From Psococerastis gibbosa (taxonomy: Eukaryota; Arthropoda; Insecta; Psocodea; Psocidae), in NCBI GenBank assembly GCA_963971405.1, contig OZ020490.1, forward strand, positions 5,256,874 to 5,320,873: 64,000 bases of DNA. Direction: 5' to 3'. Below, one piece after another: positions 22,837-35,000 of this stretch. Made by a program: the position numbers and the translations under genes. Numbering within the stretch: the stretch's first letter is position 1; each line of letters begins with the position of its first letter. Under the pieces are notes generated by a model, which was not told the origin of the DNA, did no database searches, and saw nothing but the letters and a program-made list of their open reading frames with translations.

Positions 22837-23718
22837 CAGAGCATCGGCGGGTCCAGGACAGATTTTCGGAGGGGGCCATTCCGGGAAAAGTGGGTGTAGC
22901 CTATCAAGCCAAATTAATTTTTATCGATTGTGCATATAGTGTGTTTGTTAGTGAAACAAGGCACATTAATTTACAGTGCATTACTTGGAAAAGCCGTGCG
23001 CCTGATGCAGACAGGTACCGGGGGTCTCCCCCGGGGGAAAAATCTAAAAATATAAAGGCAAAATAGTGGGGGTTTACGCAGGCGCGGATCTAGAATGATA
23101 CCAAGGGGGGGGGGGCTAAGATTAAATTTCGATTTTTTTTTTAAATAGGACTAACATATTGGGGTTTTTCAGAGCAATAAGGGTTTTATATTATAGGTAA
23201 TAAATACAATCGAGCGCAGGGTGAAAAATAGGACTGAAATAGGACTGAAATAGTGGGGTTTTACGCATTTTGAGCCCCCCCCCCCGTAGATCCACGCCTG
23301 GTTTTACGCATGTTAACAGAAGCAATAATGCTTATTCAAATTGCTGGAAAGAGGGGGCCCGGGGGTCTACCCCGCAGGAAAAATTTGAAAATATAAGGGC
23401 AAAATAGTGGGATTTCACTCATTATAACAACAGTAAAGTATTGATTTTTTAAATCTAACAAAGGAAAGCTTAAATGCTTATTCAAATTGCAGGAAATATA
23501 GGGGGGCCGGGGGTAAAAATTTGAAAATATAAGTTCAACATTGTTGCGTTTTACAATTTTAACAGCAGTAAAATGTAAAATTTAAACATGGAAGCCATAT
23601 TCATGTTACCATACTAAGGTTTTTGTTTAGAATGTCCTATTTTATTTAATGTATACCAATTATTCTCCGGGGGGGGGGGGAGCATGGCCCCCATGGCCCC
23701 CCTCTGGACCCGCCACTG
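22837..23718. mobile_element. possible outer G-run element enclosing 23079-23300
   Basis: GGCGGGTCCAGGA at the left and TCTGGACCCGCCACTG at the right are inverted. Flanks (gttcagag and gtgcaggg) agree at only 6 of 8. Internally, text such as gggggtctnccccg and aatataa(g/a)ggcaaaatagtgg is repeated three times (23014, 23370, 23510), so the interior is tandemly repeated. Confidence 0.45.
23079..23300. mobile_element. G-run hAT-like MITE, 222 bp
   Basis: The ends CAGGCGCGGATCTA and TAGATCCACGCCTG are inverted repeats. Flanks ggtttacg and gttttacg match at 7 of 8 bases. G and C runs sit just inside the ends. Surrounding sequence (22840-23718) has its own mirrored GGCGGGTCCAG / CTGGACCCGCC ends, so this is probably nested in another element. 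Confidence 0.75.
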
Positions 23719-24439
23719 GTGCAGGGGGTCCGAACCCCATCTCCCCTTCCGAAATATTTCCATCGTACTGTAATGTTAGTTGATAACAAATAAACAGACC
23801 ACCTTCACACGTACACTAGATAGAATGGAGTTTTAAATATATAAATATATTGAAGTTATCTCGCGTCCCCCCCCCCCTCCCACCCAAACAATGGGTGGCT
23901 ACATACGGCCATGATAGTAAGTTCTATATTATATTATAGCACCTCATAGTACATACCGTTTCATCCACAAATCCAATATTCATATTTAATTTATGCCAAT
24001 AGGCACCACATTCCGTAGTACCGAGTCATAACACTTCTGACCGCGCGAATGTAATGTAGCTTTAACGCAATTTTACCCGTGAACCGGCCTGTAGATTGGG
24101 CACAAAAGCCAACGATATACAGAAAGAATAATAGATCAACTTGCTATTGTTTAAATAGAGATAATACATAATCATCATTATAATCTGCGCATCAGCTGTC
24201 CTATCAATGTACGATAACAATATATATGATACAGTTAACCTACAGCACGATGTAAACGAATTAAAGATTAAACCATTCATGGGTATTATCATTTTAAATG
24301 CGCTATAATAATATTGTTGCAACTTAGTATTGAATTGAATTGAAGTGAAATTATTATTATTATTATTGTTATTACTTTTGGGGTACAGCGTAGTTTGTCT
24401 CCAAGCGGTGCTCCCTGGGTGATGCTAAATAAACTACAA

Positions 24440-24600
24440 TTCTTCGTCTTTTACCGTGCCACAACTTTATTGAAAAAACAAAGCAAAAGGCGAACAATAA
24501 GACTATAAAATCTTCTTTTCATGCTAAACTTAAAAACAAAAATATAGTATTAATTACAGCTAATAGATGCTTAAAATTAAATAGAGAAGAAACAAGAGAA
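24440..24600 (-). repeat. LINE 3' UTR fragment
   Basis: aggcgaacaataagactata, cttcttttcatgctaaactt and agatgcttaaaattaaatag match the 61.3-61.4 kb LINE 3' UTR. Followed by the GAA-rich tract. Confidence 0.75.
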
Positions 24601-24604
24601 GAAG

Positions 24605-24895
24605 AGGTTTTTAATTTAAGATAAAGAAGAAAAAGAACGATAAGAAAAACATGACGAAGGTGTAGAAGAAGAAGAATGAGAAGAAGACGAAGATGAAGAA
24701 GAAGAAGAAGAGGAAGAAGATGAAGATGAAGAATGAGAAGATGAACGAGACGAAGGAGACCAAGAATACGAAGATGAAGAATATGAAGAATGAGAAGAAC
24801 AGGACGAAGAAGGCGAAGAAGATGTAGAAGAAGGAGAATGAGAAGAACAATAAGAAGAACAAGAAGATGAATAAGAACAAGAACAAGCTCAGCCT
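24605..24895. repeat. GAA-rich microsatellite, ~290 bp
   Basis: Almost uninterrupted GAA/GAT/GAG triplets. The Phe-rich open frame on the other strand is an artefact of this. Confidence 0.9.
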
Positions 24896-25789
24896 CAGGC
24901 TTAGGCCCTATTGGGCTGGCGTGCCACTGTTTTTTTCAAAAAACCCGATCCATGTCGCCCATAGTAACGTATTGATAAGTCCAAAACAAAGACTTTGTAC
25001 TTTTTTTCATATCTATTAGCTATTAGGTGTTAAAGATCCACTTACCTCTAGACTACAATGCTACAGCTCTAATACCAGAATTCACAACAGTGCTTTAGAA
25101 ACAATGGCCAAGTCAAATTGGGAAGACTATATCTTGATGGATAGTCATTGACTCATAATAGAAGTAGGCCTAACTATAGATTATAAGATAAGTCCAGAAT
25201 TACTTGACCTCCTGTTTTGATGATCTCCTAATCGTTTTCATAACAAGTCTTTGTCGTTTTGAAGCCTGCATGCGCCTGAAATGTGATAAAGTAACACAAA
25301 GCAAATGGCGTAATAATAAGAGATGTTGGCCACTCGATCGCAAATCAGTATTTAAGATAACAGCCAAGTTGTTTTGGACAGGTGATATATTGTTAAATAA
25401 ACCTCACTTATGCGAGTTTTAAAAAATGTGATAACAAAGGGGATAGCTCTAATTGTGAAAAGATACAGTTGCAGTTGCTTCTGGGATTGCTCAGATTGAC
25501 TTGGCTATAGTTGGGTTGGGCTTTTCAACTTTCGTGTTCAACTCCAAATGTTCAACTTTCGCATTCGTCTTTCATGTTCAACTTCAACTTGCGTTTCCAA
25601 ATTGCGGAAACCAATATATTAAGCTCTCTCCGGTTCGGTAATGGTGATAGCAAAGGATCCCCCCCCCTGCATATACTACTAGTATAGTAGTACTTTATAT
25701 CCTTCTTTTTTTTCCCTCTCTTTTTTCTTCTCGATTTAATTTTAAGTAGGTACTTATTAATAATACTATGTTATTTAGGATTAGCATGA

Positions 25790-25858
25790 ATAAAAGACTT
25801 TATAGTCTTATTTGTTCGCATTTTGGTATTTCAATAAAGTATTTTCAAGTCAATTCAA
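25790..25858 (+). repeat. LINE 3' UTR fragment
   Basis: ttagcatgaataaaagactt, tagtcttatttgttcgc and caataaagtattttcaagtc. Ends at the TAA duplication of the MITE at 25862. Confidence 0.65.
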
Positions 25859-25861
25859 TAA

Positions 25862-26117
25862 GGCAGGTATCCCATCTGTCAATAATCCGTCATTTGTGCA
25901 TTAAAAATTGATAAGATGTTTGTTTTAATGCGACTATTGTGTAGATAGCCTACTTAACTTATCTATTATATAAATTAAGTTATAATATGGTAAAGGCTTA
26001 TTATTGATGTCTGCTACCATATTATAAATTAATTTATAATAGATAAGTTAAGTATCTACATAATATAGTCTCCTTAAAACAAACATCACATCAATTATTA
26101 ATGCACAAATGCACGCC
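25862..26117. mobile_element. palindromic MITE, 256 bp, TAA duplication
   Basis: TAA flanks at 25859-25861 and 26118-26120. The left arm has tccgtcatttgtgcatta, shared with the left end of 47873-48314. The right arm lacks about 24 bp of the mirror sequence. An internal hairpin of near 40-bp arms surrounds ggcttattattgatg. Confidence 0.8.
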
Positions 26118-26334
26118 TAAGCTAAGAGAATGATGTTTGACTTAACAAATAAGTAAATAATAATACATCTTTATTATCTATATTTCTATACCCTGCTATA
26201 TTTTGAGGCTCTGAGAATCCTGAAGAATTTCGGAAGAATAGAGAAGAAGATGGAGAGATTTGCTGCAAACCAATCGCTAGATTGCGCCTAGAGAAGCAAA
26301 AAAGTGCTTTTCCGATATTGTAGAAAGGCCAATG

Positions 26335-26690
26335 GCCTTACCATGTTGATTCCATTAGAGCAGAGCATGTTTCAAACTGCGGCAACTTGTTAGTGTGCGC
26401 AGCGTTGGCAGGGGAACCTGGTGGGACATGATAACGCGCTTAGGCAGTATAAGTCGAGTCCTGGTCACTTCCGACCTGATCGTGTGCCTTTACCATGTTC
26501 CCCAAGTGGTTCGGAATCCACTATAATCAGGAGGTCCACCCTGTTAGTCAACTCCCCTTTCCCCGAGGTGATAGAGTCTGCCCTTTGGGTGCCTCAAATT
26601 AACAAACAGACTCACTTCCCCCGCCAGGCTGACAGGGTTGCTTAAAGCAGAAATGCTGAAAGCAGGCGTTAGAAACAACAACAACAACAA
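26335..26690 (+). repeat. repeat family C with (AAC)n tail
   Basis: Same text as the 1.1 kb copy, ending aggcgttagaaacaacaac. Confidence 0.78.
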
Positions 26691-27537
26691 TATTGTAGAA
26701 AGGGGTTGGATTTCCCTTTGGGTCAGGGCTCAATTTATGCCCCCCCCCCCCCTCAGTTCTGAATCCACCCCACTTATTGAATGACACAACCATATACAAT
26801 TAGGTACAGTAATCCAGATTATCCTCTGTTTGTTTACTTCTGAATTTATGCGGCCTGGTCCCAGTCGCAGGTAACAAAAGCACAGAGAATTAGACAGGCT
26901 ACCTATTTCATCTCTCTTTGCGTTCAAAGCCCAAAAGTACACTAGTCACCATAACATGTAGGTACATAAAGAGTATGAAGTACCTACCTAAAATTTATGT
27001 GAGCTCAGGTTTACGGCACATCACAACTGACGTACCGCTTCTCGACATCCGTGCTCATGTAGACAGGTTGTTAATTAAAGAAGAACAAAGATAAGACAGG
27101 TATATGCTGTGATATGCACATATACCATCCTTAAAGGCGACAAGATGCATCGCGAATTTAACAATGACGCCAAAAGGTAGCCTACAGTATGTAGGAATAG
27201 CGGATCCACATGACTCCCCCCTCCCCCCAAATGAGTAAATTCATGAGATAATAAAAAATGAATAAAATTTAACTTTGGCGCGGTTTCCACCGACCTGCAA
27301 GGGCAAAATACACATACGGTGACGTGGTAGCAGATATAATTAATAAAGGCGGGGTTTCCACCGACCTCTCATTGCAGAATGCAAATAACATTGACGGAAA
27401 TTTAAATTTTTCTTTTTATAGTAATCTATTAAAATGTTAGTACTTAACATATCCCATGACGCCATTTTTTAATTTTAGTTTGTTTGTGATTTTACTCTAT
27501 GATCGTTGATCAATTTTAACTATGGCATATAGAGTAA

Positions 27538-27775
27538 GGCGGGGTTTTTACACATACACATACATAAGGTTAGCATGAAAACAAGACTTTATACTTTATT
27601 GTTCGCCTTTTGTTCGCAATAAAGTCGTTTTTTCATTTCATTTCATTTCATTTCATACGTCAATGGTAAATATGGTTTTGACGTGGTAGCAGACATTTTT
27701 AGTATGACTTTAATGTCTGCTAAAACGTCAATACCACATTTACCATTGACCATTGACGTATGTGGAAACCCCGCC
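27538..27775. mobile_element. third-level palindromic MITE (GGCGGGG, TAA duplication)
   Basis: Inserted in the core of the inner composite element. The 3-bp duplication TAA lies at 27535-27537 and 27776-27778. The empty site gagTAAaac is still visible in the 42.8 kb copy. Its right arm matches the solo copy at 62214-62344. Its left arm is itself broken by a LINE 3' end at about 27557-27655. Confidence 0.85.
27557..27655 (+). repeat. LINE 3'-UTR fragment nested inside the MITE
   Basis: Contains ttagcatgaaaacaagac, ttattgttcgcc and aataaagtcg, followed by (TTTCA)n. The same 3' UTR text follows the LINE at 61.3 kb and occurs at 24.4, 25.8 and 39.6 kb. It is the fourth and youngest layer of the nest. 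Confidence 0.75.
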
Positions 27776-28054
27776 TAAAACAACAATTTCCGTCAATATC
27801 ATTTGCATTCTGCAATAAGAGATCGGTGGAAACCCCGCCTTTATTGATGATATCTGCTCCCACGTCACCGTATGTGTATTTTGCACTTGCACGTCGTTGG
27901 AAACCACGCCTTTTCAACAAAAAATTACCTTTTAAACTTACATGCAACTTTTGACCCCCCCCCCCTAAATTTTCCGCTGGGACCGCCCTTGGTATGTAGG
28001 CTTCTTATATTTGGTGGGGCTAAGGTTGGATAAAAAATATATTCTTCTTCTGCT

Positions 28055-28300
28055 TTATACGCCTCTTCGAAAAATGACGATCATCATAGCAATTCGAACC
28101 TTGGAGACTGCTGCTCTGACAAGGGAAGTGTCGTGCTCTTGCCAAACCGCTGCCTCAGGTTTTTCTACCAGGATGTTCTTCTTCTGCTGGGAGCCTTCAT
28201 TCCTATAATCTTCCCTTGGATTATTACATTCAGAAGACAATACTTCTAATTCCTCAACACATGATGTATTTTAGTTTCCGTTTCTTAACCGTCAGCATTT
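28055..28300 (-). pseudogene. LINE C-terminal fragment (VKKRKL family)
   Basis: The minus-strand end reads RAAVSKVRIAMMIVIF. ccaggatgttcttcttctgc and ttcccttggattat match 41.1 kb. Confidence 0.65.
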
Positions 28301-28794
28301 TCATTTTAATTTTGAGACTTGGCCTTGTTACTTTAGTGATAAATAATTATACATACTGTACATTAGGTAGGCCCTGTATTAAGTAAAAACACAAAAAAAC
28401 ACATTTTTGACTATTCATGATGGTCACTTAGTTACTAGATCCCATCAAAGGCGAATATTCAAATTATTTAAAAAAATTGATTTTGTGATTAAAGTCAAGC
28501 CTGCACTTGTACGGCTATACGGGTATACTAGGTATACCTTTGGCCATAGATTGCAGAACCGGTACTCAACTCTATTTGACCCATGATAGTCCAGAGTTCA
28601 GTTGTGTAACAGAGCATTGTTTGTACTCAACTGAATGGATGGATGCACCAATATGAGTTTCGATTAGGTATTGGTACCGGGAGGTGCAAAAAAATTACTG
28701 CAACTCACGTCGAGCACGAATAAGCTTGGGATGGGCGTGCGAACATGGCCGAAACAAATGATTTTGTAAACTTGAGCTCAGGTACTGTATACTT

Positions 28795-28985
28795 AGTTTA
28801 CTCCTCAGCGCTACGGCCCGTGAAGGGCCTTCGCTTGGCTTGCTCTGCCACAACGCGGCAGTCTGCGCAGGCCTGAGCTTCCCTTCGCCAGTCATCGACG
28901 CCAAGGGTCGCCAGATCCACCTCGACACGTCATCCAGTCATCGCATCGGTGGCTGCTCTTGTTGCCCTATTGTCTGGCATAAGTT
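28795..28985 (-). pseudogene. LINE C-terminal fragment (VEVDLATLGVDDW)
   Basis: The minus strand reads VEVDLATLGVDDWRREAQA and ADCRVVAEQAKRRPFTG then stop, the standard last 40 residues of many insect LINE RT proteins. Confidence 0.7.
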
Positions 28986-29039
28986 CCACGTGCCCTATAG
29001 CCACCTGATGCAGGCTCACTTGTTTTTCGGCTGCTATCG

Positions 29040-29925
29040 TAGGTTCAAAGAATCGGTCCGAGTTTACTTTCCAATTTATCAAAATTAGTAGATAGAGAAA
29101 ATGAGTAATTTCATGGTAATAATTTTCCTATGGTTACATTTCCAATATCTCGGGGGGGGGGGAGGGGGGGGGGGTTGTCCACCTGACGTCACTCGTCACT
29201 GGTGGTGAGGTAAATTCTAGATGGGTCAGACCAACACATTACCACACAGCCATACTGGCAGGGCACGCAGTGCATTTGAGCGTGAATTTTCTATCATTTT
29301 TTCGTACAAAACCAAATACTATTTTGGGAAAGCAACCTGTCCGGTTTCGTTTCCTCCTAAAACATACCTGAAGGTAGAAATCATCGATAGAAAGGTGTCG
29401 CAGAAAAATTATTTTTTAGTCATTTTTTATTAAAATTTAGACATTTTTTATTTTTTTACCCCCAGAAGCAAACTATCAAGGGGCAAGCGACCCCCCGCAT
29501 TTTATCAACATTAACAATAACTACAATATAGGCTCTGTGAATTTAAAATAAATCGTTGGAGCCGTTTTATAGAAATAATTTTTTTAGACGTTTTTGTGGA
29601 GTTTTTTGAGAATAAAAAATATAATAAAAATAAAAAATAAAAATAATAAAAGCCTCAAATTGAGTTAACCCAAAATAAAAAAATGGTCCCGAGGTATGAT
29701 TTTTGTGAACCTACATGCCGAATTTCATTGAAATCGACCGAGTAGTTTGCCTGGAAATCGACGATCAGACAGACAGACAGACAGACAGAGAGACATTTCG
29801 TAAAAACCAATTTTTTGGGTTCCTGGGACCTTAAAACGTGTAAATCCGTTGAAATCTCGGAATCGAAAATTTCGGCCGTCACAAAGCTTTCCTTATACTA
29901 GGCCTACGTATAAATTGGAAAGCAA
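29040..29925 (+). repeat. repeat family D copy
   Basis: From tcaaagaatcggtccgag to ataaattggaaagca. (GACA)n near 29765. Its first few dozen bases follow a minus-strand LINE tail directly. Confidence 0.75.
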
Positions 29926-29959
29926 AAATCTCAAATCACAAATGAAGTAAAATCGCCGG

Positions 29960-30600
29960 TGGAATTGCCACCTTAATATGGTGATTAGAAACAGGCCACC
30001 AGTCTGTCATAATCTAAAATTTATCGCTTATTATGGATTAACGTCCAGCTGCAGGAGATGTTAAAAACCTATGCAATCTGTTATTCGGGCTGCCGTTTAC
30101 TAATCGTTTGTCAGTAATTAGTTGTCGGACGAAGTTTCTATTTATAAAGATCAATTTGGAAAATTTTCAAACACTAGGCTTATTTAAGTGCAGCTGTCAT
30201 GTCTAAAACCAGCTATCAGTATTATAAATTCCCCTCCGAGAGCTTGCAACGCCCTTGATCGCAGGTATAACATTCACGGGGATTAGTCCTCTGTTTAGAG
30301 GGGATTCCCTGTATTATGTATCAGGATAAACCAGGCACATATAAATAGTCTGAACAATAGTCCTTAAATACGTCTAACGTTGGATGGCATCCAAAGGCAT
30401 CTCTGGGCTCCCCCACGGATATATAGAGGCGTACAGGTACATTAGCCTATTGGCAATGGTTTGTGACCCAACCCAAGCATTTTGGGTCTAAGAGTAACTG
30501 ATCATGTCGGTGTCTGTTACGCCTAGGTGTCTTATTACAGAATTATTCAAGAGTGCAAGAGGCTATAAGGTTTACGGTACATCCATAATAGTGTTTTGTT
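29960..30600. other. no recognisable feature
   Basis: Unique-looking sequence without a long frame or inverted ends. A decayed G-run MITE may begin near 30620. Confidence 0.45.
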
Positions 30601-31159
30601 AGAGTGGAGTTTCATTCTATAACGATAGGTTTTCGGAGGGGGCGGTGCATAATTTGACGCCCCCCCCCATTTTCATAAAATTGTAGAAAAATGGCAACGC
30701 CGCTCCCGCATCCAGCTTTTAAAGGAGAACCCCGAGGGTTTGGGAGACTTATTGGGGGTCTCTCCGGGTGAAATTTCTTGAAAAATGGGCTTGAAATGGG
30801 GGTTTACGAATTTTTAGAGTACGGTAGTAACAGTTCAATTTTACAGACGAAGAATATAACTGCAATCAAAGGAGGCCTGAAAAATTTCTTTGATAAATAA
30901 TGCCTGAAATAGTGCAGATTTAGGCTACTCATTTTGTCAGAAAATAATTTAGATTGCATATTGTATTAATAAGTTATTATTATTATTATTTTAAAATAAA
31001 TATAGGCTGAAAATAGCGACTTTCTAAAAAATCATGTGGCTTTTAGACTTTATGTGGTGGCCTTATTCCCTTATTTTCAAAAAGTATTCAGCCCCTGTTG
31101 AGACATTGCGCCTTGTGCAAAATTAATAATTACGCCTTGTTCTGTGCTTTTAATATAAA

Positions 31160-31484
31160 CGTTCCTAAGCCATGTTACCGTGGAACCTCCAACCTGGTAC
31201 CCACCCGCGCCCGTCAGCACCACCGGGATCCACTTTAAATGGAGAACGTGGGCGGTGCTGAACCAACTCCGGTCCGGCGCAGCCCCTGTGAAAATAGGGC
31301 GAGATGGGGCCAGACAGACGAAAGCAATACCATGTGCTCGTGTGGTCAGAGGCAGGATATGGACCACCTGTTCCAGTGTAGCCTGTGTCCGGTCCAATGC
31401 ACGAGGGATGACCTATGGCAGGCCAACAGTGCTGCTTACGACTTCACCCGATTTTGGGATGTTCGCCTGGACACGAAAAAGTAA
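31160..31484 (+). pseudogene. LINE C-terminus with CCHC-like end, frameshifted
   Basis: One frame gives YPPAPVSTTGIHFKWRTWAV and LNQLRSG. Another then gives NRARWGQTDESNTMCSCGQ and MDHLFQCSLCPVQC, the Cys/His end of a jockey/R1-like LINE. The shift near 31280 shows it is dead. Confidence 0.72.
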
Positions 31485-32027
31485 AGTAATATAAATGTTT
31501 AATTAGTTGTAAATTTTTGCTGCATAATATCCATGTTGATTATATTTTTTGTCCATTTTGGTGAATTGTCGAAATAGGCCTACATCCATAAAGATATTTA
31601 GATCGATGGCTAGTAATGTATTTTTTCCTTGTTGATCGGGCTTCTTAAATTATCGTTTTCAAGCGTGTTCTTTTAAAAATAGCACAGTTTGTAAATTTTC
31701 CATGAAAAACTTCTCAACTTCTCTGTTAAACCATAATATACAATATATCCCAAAAAATACTAATACCAATAAAAGAATTAACTTTTTAATTGAAACTTGC
31801 GACAAAAAAGGCGCAATAATTAAAAATGATGTTGGCAGCAATGTGCTATTCTTGTTGTTAGTTTGGCAGCCATTTTGTATTTATTTGTTTACAATTTACC
31901 ATGTTTCCGGCAATAAGTTATTGCGATTTCTTTTTAGAATAATTATTAATTCATCATTAATATTGTTATTTCATGGTCTTCAAAGATATGGAAATGACTG
32001 TTGATTGAATGAAGTTAAAGGTTTACG

Positions 32028-35000
32028 ATGGCCGTGAGCAAAGAACAGTGGTCGCCAAAGCTGTTACAACTTTTGCAAAAACTCACCAACAGCAATCTAG
32101 CATGCATGGACGAATCTTATTTTGACAAAGTATTAACTTTAATCGCCAAAGAATTGGGTAAGAATTTTTCTTTGCTCTCTTGTTAGCAACAGTGTTTAAA
32201 CCAGATTAAGTATTTTCCACCCAATATTGAATCTCATGTTGAAATGTAATACTGTAATAAAATTTTAACGTGACTAATAGTGTAAGCATAACTGCAAGAA
32301 TGGTTTCTTTCTATGAATCTCTGTCTGTTTACGGAGAATGATAAGTTCAAGGTTAATGTATTCTTTTTTATATAACCTTCTTTATAATAGACCTATGTAA
32401 TATTTTTAGCTAGCGTTTTCTAGTTTGTTTCTATAATCCTGTAATTTCCCATGCAGTCATTTAAGAGATAGACAGAGGGGTAGCAATAGGTGTACACATT
32501 CCAATTTAAATTAAAAAATGACATTCCTAAACGAAATATTGAGGAACGTTATTTTTTATGACATCTCATTTTTGGCTCTACGTGCGATATTTGTGAAATT
32601 TAATTTTAGACACCTGTAAGGTTTTATCCCCTGTTGTGTCCCTTAAGGTCCGGTCCACCATCATAGGAAAGTAACTGTTCCAAAGAATATAATACAGGTT
32701 TTTTTTCCTAAAAAAGAAACACAATTACATTCACTTCTAATTCTTTAAAACGATATCCGGGGCGTAGAACATTGGGACCATAAATTCCGATAATTAGTAT
32801 TTTTTATTTCATTTACTTAGTAAGTCATTGACAATTTTGTTTTCTACTTGTAGATCGTGACGTAAATTCCAGCAGTGCTGCCACCATTATCGCTTGGCTA
32901 CGGGAAAATGCCAAATTGTGGCCAACAATATTGAAAAACCCCGCAGCGGCTGCCTTTCTTCCGAAACTGTTAGGAACGGCAATAAGGGGAAATGACACGT
33001 TGTTTAAATCGATATTGGGTTCAGGCGGTATTGAGTTTCTCAGCTCGGATTTGGCGGGAAGTGAATCGTCGGCTCTCCGCTGCAACTATGTCGCTGCGCT
33101 AACTCATGTCGCTGGTCTGCGGGAAGGCCGTAAATGGATCATGGCGGAGGGAAAGTGGATGGAAGTGTTGAAATTGGCTACTGATGATAAAAGTCTCTAT
33201 GTGCAACGGCAAGGTATGATATTTGTGTTTTAACAATGGACAGCTTTCGTATACGAATCAAATCAAATCGAATGAAGACGACAGGGGAAAAACCGGTGAT
33301 GTGATCAAAAGTTGATTTTTCAGAAATCGAATTTAAAGTTGAAAGTAGCCGTTTCTTTCCATGTATTCTGTTTTTCCCCACGCCATTTGTGCAGAACCTT
33401 ACTTGGTTTTCTTCGGTTTTGTTAGGTCATCTAAAACTACATTAAAAACTGAACAGAATGCCACCATTATCTCATTTTCGACCAAAAGTGCACCTTGCCT
33501 GTTTTTTCCCTGACGTCTTCAAATGTATTTAATTCTATCTCAATAGTACAAGATACAAATGAACAATTTCCAACCCCAAATGTTCCTAAGAATGTGCTTG
33601 GGGAGGAAACATACCATACTAGACTAAATTATTCAATTCAATAATAATGACATGTGTGCCTCAAATGGATAGCTATGCTATTGAAAAAAGGAGAAGATAT
33701 ATTAATACAAATGGATAAATAGTTAATAAAAAGATTACATGGTATATTTTCTGATATTTAGATTTGAGTGAATTGATTAGCATCGGAAAAGGAACATTGC
33801 TGCTTTGTATTGGGGTGAGTGGGAGGGGAGAGCTTTAGTAATAAATGGAAGTCTGATCTGAGGATTTCTTGTAGGGTAGTTATGTAACGACTGATGTTGG
33901 TCAACTCTCAAATGTGATGGGCTTTCCTCTGATTCTTCTTTATATTTACTTAGCCCAGCGCAAGCATAACTTAAGGTTGTGCAAAATCAAGTGTTGTTAT
34001 TAGTTGAGATGTGTTTTAAGAATTTGTCTTTGAATCAAAATGTACAGGTACGGATATACCACCACTCTATTTCCTACCTAGATGAACATGGCACTAAAAT
34101 ACAATCGGCCGACTTGCTGCCCGGTTTGTTTATTTTTGTAATTCTCTTTTTTTTATTTACAGCAACAATATTTATTCGTCTGCTCCTAAAATCAGAAACC
34201 GAAAATTTAGAATTCATCGAACAAGTTCTCAAACATTTAATGAAACAAATCGAGTGTCATATTGGGTCTGAAAGCGGTAATGTTGTTACACCATATCTCC
34301 GGCTCATCGACGCCATTTGCGAAGATTGCATTGAGTCTGAGGAAGGAAATAAGGTATCGACGTTGCTTGTGGAGAAGTTTCGTCTAGATGAAGTGCTGAA
34401 GAAAAGTCTAGAAGGTCCTGACCCTAGGGAATGTGAGTGAATATTTAGCTTTTCCTAATTGAGATCGCCTAATTGAATCCAACAGTACGGAGCCTATTCA
34501 AAACTGGAGTAAACTTGGTAGTGTGCACAGCGTTGGGAGCGCGGTGGGTCGCGATAACACGCTTAGAATTAACCAGTCAGTCTACGTGCGTGTCGAGTCC
34601 TGGTCTCCAAATTAATAGTGTGAATACTGTGTTACCCAAGTGGTTCGGAATCCACTACTATCAGGAGGTCCACATTAAGGCTCTTGTAATACCCCAGTGC
34701 TAGTTTCTACATTTTGCATTTTGCTGTAGGTGTGGTGTCTTCTTACGCACACATACTTCTGACCTCCTTACCATCGGACGCTTCCCAGGACGAGGAACAT
34801 TCTAACATTAAAAAGCTGCTGGAGATGTTTAAGATACTGGTGCGCACCGGCCACGTCTGCCACCTTCTGAAGCTCAGTCGGGTTTGCCACATCTTGTGGC
34901 TGAAGCTGAATGTACGGAGGAGGAATGTGTCTGTGAAAATTGAAATGCACTTTTTTGTTACATTGGTATGTATGACAATTCTATACCTTTGTAGTCGCTT

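Larger units (their letters stand above)
27277..27910. mobile_element. composite palindromic MITE (PIF/Harbinger-like), with further inserts
   Basis: The outer arms begin GGCGCGGTTTCCACCGACCT and end in the mirror image, flanked by TTT on both sides (27274-27276 and 27911-27913). Inside sits a second inverted-repeat element at 27348-27839 (GGCGGGGTTTCC...GGAAACCCCGCC). The same outer-plus-inner layout is seen at 42832-43217 and 60365-60744. Confidence 0.82.
27195..27991. mobile_element. G-run hAT MITE split by a nested composite MITE
   Basis: The outermost layer of a four-level nest. The left part (gcggatccacatgactcccc) and right part (accccccccccccctaaattttccgctgg) are the two halves of the CAATGGCGGATCC family. 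They are bounded by a perfect 8-bp duplication, gtatgtag (27187-27194 and 27992-27999). The middle, 27277-27910, is an insert. Confidence 0.85.

Noticed and set aside
24611-24886. 91-codon Phe-rich frame resembling a membrane protein
   Set aside because: It is the complement of a GAA-triplet microsatellite.
31077-31397. 106-codon minus frame
   Set aside because: Antisense of the LINE Cys/His end, which gives recognisable motifs on the plus strand.
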